Source of the DNA: Methylotenera_A sp044222005 | GTDB taxonomy: Bacteria > Pseudomonadota > Gammaproteobacteria > Burkholderiales > Methylophilaceae | Assembly (NCBI GenBank): GCA_044222005.1 | Contig: JBGANY010000007.1 | Coordinates: 1-64,000 of the forward strand | Length of the DNA: 64,000 bases | Reading direction: 5' to 3' | Shown here: positions 58,856 to 64,000 of the stretch, piece by piece | How positions within the stretch are numbered: the first letter of the stretch is position 1 | Layout: each line of letters opens with the position of its first letter | Translations under genes and position numbers: made by a program | Notes under the pieces: generated by a model | Databases searched by the model: none | The model's input: the letters and a program-made list of their open reading frames with translations, nothing else | Told to the model about the DNA's origin: nothing

Positions 58856-59905
58856 CTAAACAACGACCGTAGGTGCCTCGCCTGCCTGCTGCTCACGAAT
58901 ATGACCGATCACTGACACTGTCTCGCCTGCTTCAATCAACAAAGACTCGGCTGCGTCCGCATATTCTTTTGCCACAATCACCACCATGCCGATACCACAG
59001 TTAAAAGTACGGTACATTTCGTCTTCGGCCACATTGCCCTGTGCTTGCAGCCAAGTAAACAAAGGCGGCATTGTCCAGCTGCCTTTGGTGATTTCAGCGG
59101 TGAGGCCAGCCGGCAATACGCGCGGCACGTTCTCGGTGATACCGCCACCGGTGATATGCGCCAGGCCTTTCACCGGCAGCGTCCAGATCAATTTAAGCAG
59201 CGATTTCACATAAATTCTGGTCGGCGCCATCACCACGTCCTTGAACTTCCGGCCATGAAAATCCGATTCAAAATCAATGCCTGATTTTTCAATCAGCTTG
59301 CGAATCAGCGAGTACCCATTGGAATGCGCACCGCTAGAAGCCAGGCCCAGCATCACATCCCCCGCTGCAATCGTTGTGCCATCGATGATATTGGCTTTAT
59401 CCACACAGCCCACCGCAAAACCTGCCAAATCGTATTCACCGGCTGGATACATGCCGGGCATCTCGGCGGTTTCGCCGCCCACCAGCGCGCAGCCAGATTG
59501 CTCGCAGCCTTCGGCAATGCCTTTGATCACCTGTGCGGCTGTGCCGACTTCCAGCTTGCCGCAGGCAAAGTAATCCAGAAAAAACAGTGGCTCGGCGCCC
59601 TGCACCAGAATATCGTTCACGCTCATCGCCACCAGATCGATGCCCACGGTATCGTGCTTATTCAGCTCAAACGCCAACTTTAATTTAGTACCCACACCAT
59701 CGGTGCCGGAAACCAGCACCGGCTCTTTGAATTTTTGCGGCACGGCAAATAACGAACCAAAGCCACCGATGCCGCCCAGCACTTCAGGACGCATGGTGCG
59801 TTTGGCGAAAGGCTTGATTTGCTCTACAAGCGCATCGCCTGCTTCAATATCAACACCCGCATCGCGGTAACTAATGGAAGTTTTATCTGATGTATTTGTA
59901 GTCAA
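58856..59905 (-). CDS. purM: Phosphoribosylformylglycinamidine cyclo-ligase
   Basis: PurM (AIR synthetase) closes the imidazole ring in purine synthesis. The 349-residue protein has the N-terminal SYRDAGVDIEAGDALVEQIK, the metal/ATP segment VSGTDGVGTKLKLAF, GGETAEMPGMYP, and the late HITGGGITENVPRVLP. It is divergent from the AI-2E family gene (94 bp between starts), a conserved betaproteobacterial arrangement with hda downstream of the latter. Confidence 0.97.
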   Translation of the reverse strand: MTTNTSDKTSISYRDAGVDIEAGDALVEQIKPFAKRTMRPEVLGGIGGFGSLFAVPQKFKEPVLVSGTDGVGTKLKLAFELNKHDTVGIDLVAMSVNDILVQGAEPLFFLDYFACGKLEVGTAAQVIKGIAEGCEQSGCALVGGETAEMPGMYPAGEYDLAGFAVGCVDKANIIDGTTIAAGDVMLGLASSGAHSNGYSLIRKLIEKSGIDFESDFHGRKFKDVVMAPTRIYVKSLLKLIWTLPVKGLAHITGGGITENVPRVLPAGLTAEITKGSWTMPPLFTWLQAQGNVAEDEMYRTFNCGIGMVVIVAKEYADAAESLLIEAGETVSVIGHIREQQAGEAPTVVV

Positions 59906-59999
59906 AGCTATGCTCGATTCTAAATCTTGGGGTTAATTACAACGCTGCGGGTTTATTTAAGTATAATTTGCCAGATAGCATTTTAACGCACTATGCCGA

Positions 60000-61100
60000 A
60001 TGAACCAAAAAAACACTGCAAACCACAATTCTAGCAATAATTTTTTAGCCAACAATCGCTGGTTGATTCTTGCTGCACTTTTTGTATTTTTCATTTATTT
60101 GCTGCTGCCCGTGCTCACGCCCTTTTTAATTGCGGCGATATTGGCCTACATCTGCGACCCACTGGTAGACAAGCTCAGTGAATGGGGGATGGGCAAATTC
60201 AAACTCGGCCGCACGCCTGCCACGGCATTGATGATGCTGGCGATATTCACTGCCATATTTTTACTGTTTTTAATATTGATTCCACTCTTGCAAAAAGAAT
60301 CTTTGCTCATCGCGGAGCGGCTCCCCGTCTTCATCGGCCGTATTCGCGATTCGATTGAACCCTGGCTGCACGCCAGATTCGGCATTCATTTCGATGTAAA
60401 CAGTGCGCAAATTCAGGAACTTATCACAAAAAACTGGAAATCTGCGGGAGACATCCTTGGCAGCATTCTGCAAACCGCTGGCAGTCACGGCCTGGCCTTG
60501 ATTGGCATAGTCGCCAATACCCTGTTGCTGCCGGTGGTGCTGTTTTATCTGCTGCGCGACTGGGATGGCTTTATTGCAAGTATCGGCCAATTAGTGCCGC
60601 GTGGCTGGCACGATAAAACCGTGACCGTTGCCAAGGAAATCGACCAGGTGCTTGCCGAATTTCTGCGCGGACAACTGATGGTGATGCTCGCCATGAGCCT
60701 GTTTTATACCATTGGCCTGTGGATTGCGGGACTCGACATGGCGTTGCCGATTGGTTTGATCGCAGGCTTGCTGGGCTTTGTGCCCTATTTGGGCATTGCG
60801 CTGGGCCTGGCATTGGCGCTGCTTGTCGCGGCATTGCAATTTACCAGCATTGGGCAGGTCATCCCTGTTTTGCTGGTATTTGGCATCGGCCAGTTGCTGG
60901 AAGGTATGGTGCTCACGCCAAAACTGGTGGGGCATCGCATCGGTTTGCATCCTGTCATTGTCATTTTTGCCTTGCTGGCAGGCGGTCAGCTATTCGGCTT
61001 TGCAGGTGTGCTGCTTGCATTGCCAGTGAGTGCAGCAATTGCGGTTGGTTTGCGCCATACCAGGGATAGCTATCTGGGTAGCGATGCCTATTTAAAATAA
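60000..61100 (+). CDS. AI-2E family membrane transporter (PerM/YdiK type)
   Basis: The 366-residue protein has about eight helices. Family blocks are LPVLTPFLIAAILAYICDPLVDKL near 33-56, DKTVTVAKEIDQVLAEFLRGQLMVML near 200-228 and GQLLEGMVLTPKLVGHRIGLHPVIVIFALL in segments. Family members export autoinducer-2 or act as Na+(Li+)/H+ antiporters, so the substrate cannot be named. It precedes hda by 22 bp. Confidence 0.9.
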   Translation: MNQKNTANHNSSNNFLANNRWLILAALFVFFIYLLLPVLTPFLIAAILAYICDPLVDKLSEWGMGKFKLGRTPATALMMLAIFTAIFLLFLILIPLLQKESLLIAERLPVFIGRIRDSIEPWLHARFGIHFDVNSAQIQELITKNWKSAGDILGSILQTAGSHGLALIGIVANTLLLPVVLFYLLRDWDGFIASIGQLVPRGWHDKTVTVAKEIDQVLAEFLRGQLMVMLAMSLFYTIGLWIAGLDMALPIGLIAGLLGFVPYLGIALGLALALLVAALQFTSIGQVIPVLLVFGIGQLLEGMVLTPKLVGHRIGLHPVIVIFALLAGGQLFGFAGVLLALPVSAAIAVGLRHTRDSYLGSDAYLK

Positions 61101-61122
61101 TCTTGTTTTATTAACAATAGGC

Positions 61123-61728
61123 ATGAAGCAACTCCTTTTAGACATCAAGCCCGCCGCTGCGCCTTCGCTGCAAAATTTTGTGGTGGGACGTAACGCCGAG
61201 GCGATTGCCAGCCTGAGCGCCGCACTAAGCAGCCAGGCGCAACCACGTTTTATCTACTTGTGGGGCGAAACCGGCAGCGGGAAAAGTCATTTATTATCGG
61301 CCTGCGAGGCAATAGGGGCGCGGATTGCAGACGATGTACATTTACTCGATAACGAAACGCAGATCGAGTTATTCAATACCTACAACCAGCTTAAGGAAAC
61401 CGGCGGCATCCTGATTACAGCAGGCTTGCACGTACCTGCACAAATGGGCTTGCGTGACGACCTCGCCACGCGCCTGGCCTGGGGGCTGGTGTATCAACTG
61501 CATCCGCTGAATGACGATGAAAAAGCCACCGCATTAAAACAACACGCCAAAGAGCGTGGCATGAAGCTGCCCGATGAAGTCGCCGATTACTGCCTGCGCT
61601 ACCTGCGCCGCGATTTACCCACCTTAATGGCGACCTTGGATGCGCTGGATGAATGGTCGCTTACCGCCCATAAGCCGATTACCGTGCCGATGCTGCGCAA
61701 ATTATTACAACTGAATTTAGAACTATAA
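61123..61728 (+). CDS. hda: DnaA regulatory inactivator Hda
   Basis: Hda, together with the sliding clamp, stimulates hydrolysis of DnaA-bound ATP and prevents re-initiation. The 201-residue AAA+ protein opens MKQLLLDIKPAAAPS, where QLLLDI fits a clamp-binding motif. It has Walker A GETGSGKSHLL, a Walker B-like IADDVHLLD and RLAWGLVYQLHPL near the arginine finger. It lacks the DNA-binding domain of DnaA, as expected for Hda. Confidence 0.92.
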   Translation: MKQLLLDIKPAAAPSLQNFVVGRNAEAIASLSAALSSQAQPRFIYLWGETGSGKSHLLSACEAIGARIADDVHLLDNETQIELFNTYNQLKETGGILITAGLHVPAQMGLRDDLATRLAWGLVYQLHPLNDDEKATALKQHAKERGMKLPDEVADYCLRYLRRDLPTLMATLDALDEWSLTAHKPITVPMLRKLLQLNLEL

Positions 61729-61740
61729 TAATCAGAATCC

Positions 61741-63369
61741 ATGCTTAGAGTCACTGAAATTAAACTACCCCTGACCAGCGCGACCGACAAGGGGCATTCG
61801 AACAGCGTAATCAAAGCTGCGTTAATCAAAAAGCTGGCGATTAACCCAGCTGATTTAATCGAGTTTTCCATTTTTAAACGCGGCGTGGATGCGCGCAAAG
61901 CCAACGCGATTCTGCTGGTGTATTCGCTGGATGTCAGCGTGAATGGCGAAGCTAAATTGTTAGCCAGATTTGCCAAAGATCCGCACGTAAGACCAGCGCC
62001 TGACACATCTTACAAATTTGTTGCAAGTGCGCCAGCCACTTTAAAATCTCGCCCAATTGTGGTTGGCTTCGGCCCTGCCGGTATTTTTGCAGCGCTCATT
62101 CTGGCGCAATCCGGCTTTAAGCCGATTGTGCTGGAGCGTGGCAAGCGCGTACGCGAGCGCACCAAGGACACCTGGGATTTTTGGCGGAAATCCAAGCTTA
62201 ATCCGGAATCCAACGTGCAATTCGGCGAAGGCGGCGCAGGCACGTTCTCAGATGGCAAACTTTACAGCCAGATTAAAGACCCCAAACATTACGGCCGCAA
62301 AGTCTTGCAGGAATTTGTAAAGGCTGGCGCGCCGGAAGAAATTATGTACGTCAGTCACCCGCATATCGGCACATTCAGGCTGGTCGGCATGGTGGAAGAA
62401 ATGCGCAAAACGATTGAATCGCTTGGCGGTGAGATTCGTTTCGAAAGCCGTGTCGTAGATATAGAAATCGACAACAGTGAGGTGCAAGGCGTGGTGCTTC
62501 AAACCGGCGAGCGCATTGCCACCAATCATCTAGTCTTGGCGGTTGGCCACAGTGCACGCGACACATTCGAGATGATTTATAAAATAGGCATTTATATCGA
62601 AGCCAAACCATTTTCAATTGGCTTTCGCATCGAGCATCCGCAGTCGCTCATTGACCGCGCACGTCACGGCGCAAATGCACAGCACCCCATTTTGGGCGCG
62701 GCCGATTACAAGCTGGTGCATCATGCCAGCAATGGGCGCAGCGTTTACAGCTTTTGCATGTGTCCGGGCGGCACAGTAGTTGCGGCGGCTTCAGAGGAAG
62801 GCCGCGTAGTGACCAACGGCATGAGCCAGTATTCACGTAACGAGCGCAATGCCAATGCTGGCATCGTAGTCGGCATCACGCCGGAAATCGATTTCCCCGG
62901 CCATCCGCTCGCCGGCATGGCATTACAGCGTGAGTTGGAGGCAAAAGCCTATGCTCTGGGAGGCAGCAACTATGCGGCTCCCGGACAATTGATTGGCGAC
63001 TTTCTGGCCAATAAGCCTTCAACGAAATTTGGCGAAGTGCTGCCTTCTTATACCCCGGGTGTGCATCTTACCAATCTGGATTCTGCGCTACCCGAATTCG
63101 CGATTACTGCCATACGCGAGGCGATTCCAGCGTTTGCCAAACAAATTAAAGGTTTTGACCTTGCGGATGGCATTTTAACCGGCGTGGAAACACGTACCTC
63201 ATCGCCGATCCGCATCAAACGTAACGACGAAACCTTACAAAGCATCAACACCAAAGGCCTGTACCCATGCGGAGAAGGCGCAGGCTATGCAGGCGGCATT
63301 TTATCGGCTGGCGTGGATGGCATCAAAGTGGCCGAAGCGGTCGCGTTGAGCATGAGCGGCCATAGCTAA
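61741..63369 (+). CDS. Uncharacterised FAD-dependent dehydrogenase (COG2509 family)
   Basis: The 542-residue flavoprotein has an N-terminal alpha/beta domain of about 90 residues, then the dinucleotide fold VVGFGPAGIFAALILAQSG with LERGKRVRERTKD. It also has GEGGAGTFSDGKL, a mid-domain LAVGHSARDTF and a C-terminal FAD-contact LYPCGEGAGYAGGILSAGVDG in segments. The family is conserved across bacteria, but its substrate is unknown to me. It lies 12 bp after hda. Confidence 0.88.
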   Translation: MLRVTEIKLPLTSATDKGHSNSVIKAALIKKLAINPADLIEFSIFKRGVDARKANAILLVYSLDVSVNGEAKLLARFAKDPHVRPAPDTSYKFVASAPATLKSRPIVVGFGPAGIFAALILAQSGFKPIVLERGKRVRERTKDTWDFWRKSKLNPESNVQFGEGGAGTFSDGKLYSQIKDPKHYGRKVLQEFVKAGAPEEIMYVSHPHIGTFRLVGMVEEMRKTIESLGGEIRFESRVVDIEIDNSEVQGVVLQTGERIATNHLVLAVGHSARDTFEMIYKIGIYIEAKPFSIGFRIEHPQSLIDRARHGANAQHPILGAADYKLVHHASNGRSVYSFCMCPGGTVVAAASEEGRVVTNGMSQYSRNERNANAGIVVGITPEIDFPGHPLAGMALQRELEAKAYALGGSNYAAPGQLIGDFLANKPSTKFGEVLPSYTPGVHLTNLDSALPEFAITAIREAIPAFAKQIKGFDLADGILTGVETRTSSPIRIKRNDETLQSINTKGLYPCGEGAGYAGGILSAGVDGIKVAEAVALSMSGHS

Positions 63370-63459
63370 TGTAACCAAAATCACAGTTGAGCATGATATA
63401 AAAAGTATAGTATGGACGTTGTACCTAAATAGACGATTTCTATACTGAGAGGAAATATA

Positions 63460-63648
63460 ATGAAAGCAAATGTGGGTGGTGTTGATCGCGTGATACGCAT
63501 TGTGGTGGGGCTGGCTTTGATCGCCTGGGCATTAATCGGCGGTGGCCCGATGTGGGCATGGATAGGCGTTGTGCCGTTGGCTACCGCGTTGATTAATTTT
63601 TGTCCGGCTTATGCCCTGTTAGGCATGAGCACCTGCAAAACCAAGTAA
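63460..63648 (+). CDS. DUF2892 small membrane protein
   Basis: The 62-residue protein opens MKANVGGVDRVIRIVVGLAL, has two short hydrophobic helices (about 12-28, 32-48) and ends CPAYALLGMSTCKTK. This NVG-x-x-DR-x-x-R start and the CPxY-LLG-x-STC end are the DUF2892 pattern, often found beside or fused to rhodanese-like sulfur-transfer proteins. It is convergent with soxZ; a link to sulfur metabolism is inference. A GAGAGGAAA ribosome-binding site precedes it. Confidence 0.9.
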   Translation: MKANVGGVDRVIRIVVGLALIAWALIGGGPMWAWIGVVPLATALINFCPAYALLGMSTCKTK

Positions 63649-63658
63649 TAACAAGTTG

Positions 63659-63976
63659 TTATGCAGGCACGACAGCGGTTTCGCCAGACGCTGTTTTGCC
63701 AAGATTGTCGTGCCAGGTGACAGTAATTTTGTCACCTGCTTTTGCACCTTTCAAGTGAAAAGTAAGATAAGGGTTTTTAGAAATTCCCGTGCCCCATTGC
63801 ATCTCGAGCACGGGCTGATCGTTTAAGGTCGCAGTGACTAGCTGAATAAAATGTGCAGGAATCAGTTGCCCGGCATCATCTTTGCGGCGGCCGGTTTCCA
63901 TGGGGTGATTAATAATTATCTTCACTTCTGTCACGTCACCAGTCAGTTTGGCGCGCATTTTCATATTCGCTTCCAT
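63659..63976 (-). CDS. soxZ: Thiosulfate oxidation carrier subunit SoxZ
   Basis: SoxZ partners SoxY, which carries sulfur intermediates covalently during thiosulfate oxidation in the periplasm. The 105-residue immunoglobulin-like protein has VTEVKIIINHPMETGRRKD, LIPAHFIQLVTATLND and the C-terminal AKAGDKITVTWHDNLG. I chose the ATG at 63976 because it overlaps the preceding soxY stop as TAATG; later in-frame ATGs (63964, 63958) are possible. No signal peptide is expected, as SoxZ is exported with SoxY. Confidence 0.92.
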   Translation of the reverse strand: MEANMKMRAKLTGDVTEVKIIINHPMETGRRKDDAGQLIPAHFIQLVTATLNDQPVLEMQWGTGISKNPYLTFHLKGAKAGDKITVTWHDNLGKTASGETAVVPA

Positions 63977-64000
63977 TAACCGCACCCGTTCTCTAGCACT
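63976..64000 (-). CDS. soxY: SoxY, C-terminal codons only (rest outside window)
   Basis: Seven codons plus the stop are visible: V-L-E-N-G-C-G-stop. The penultimate cysteine at the very C terminus followed by Gly fits the sulfur-carrying GGCGG swinging arm of SoxY, here shortened to NGCG. The TAATG overlap with soxZ supports the assignment, which rests on a very short sequence. Confidence 0.65.

Overview
The window is a gene-dense stretch of a chromosome from a betaproteobacterium, most likely a methylotroph of the family Methylophilaceae (Methylotenera, Methylophilus and relatives). The main evidence is a 3-hexulose-6-phosphate synthase gene, a key enzyme of the ribulose monophosphate (RuMP) cycle, sitting inside the histidine cluster. 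Gene order is also betaproteobacterial: petABC-sspAB, his-hinT-tatABC, mla-yadGH-bolA-murA-hisG, ptr-ttcA, RDD/DUF3106/DUF3619/sigma, and purM/AI-2E/hda. The genus is inference. I see no insertion sequence, prophage, CRISPR array or rRNA gene, and no gene-free stretch above 300 bases once the tRNAs are placed.

Layout. 1-2.8 kb: nusG (cut by the window edge), secE, tRNA-Trp, tuf and a tRNA block (Thr-GGT, Gly-TCC, Tyr-GTA, Thr-TGT), the same order as the E. coli tufB tRNA cluster. 2.8-6.6 kb: sspB, sspA and the cytochrome bc1 operon petABC. 6.7-8.6 kb: a Nif3-like gene and a divergent DegS/AlgW-type protease. 8.6-18.2 kb: one long minus-strand block, read as hisG-hisD-hisC-[hps]-hisB-hisH-hisA-hisF-hisI-hisE-hinT-tatA-tatB-tatC. 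18.2-25 kb: mlaFEDCB lipid transport, yadG/yadH-like ABC exporter, bolA, CGFS glutaredoxin and murA.

25-28.5 kb: a type IV pilin-like gene with a clear sigma-54 promoter, a divergent orphan histidine kinase and a dihaem cytochrome c. 28.5-35.5 kb: engB, trmB, midA-like methyltransferase, pteridine reductase, ttcA and topA. 35.5-43 kb: PBP7-type peptidase, a lone gcvH, a repeat-containing coiled-coil protein, holC, pepA and lptFG. 43-49.4 kb: RDD protein, DUF3106, DUF3619, an ECF-like sigma factor, a PP0621-like protein, pilS, pilR and a cation/Ca exchanger. 49.4-54.4 kb: ampD and a two-gene RND efflux system. 54.4-64 kb: dicarboxylate symporter, RsmB-type methyltransferase, two DUF3108 proteins, purM, AI-2E-family protein, hda, a COG2509 flavoprotein, a DUF2892 protein, soxZ and the last codons of soxY.

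The items most worth a second look are these. (1) The hexulose-phosphate synthase carries a C-terminal transmembrane helix and an Ala/Pro/Glu repeat tail, so a normally soluble formaldehyde-fixing enzyme appears to be membrane-tethered; its gene has its own promoter and terminator between hisC and hisB. (2) A sigma-54 promoter in front of the pilin gene links it to the PilS/PilR pair 20 kb away. (3) A coiled-coil protein contains 84-residue tandem repeats, two of them almost identical at DNA level. (4) soxYZ genes lie at the right edge of a probable methylotroph. I found no wholly new multi-gene system; most of the window is conserved core genome.
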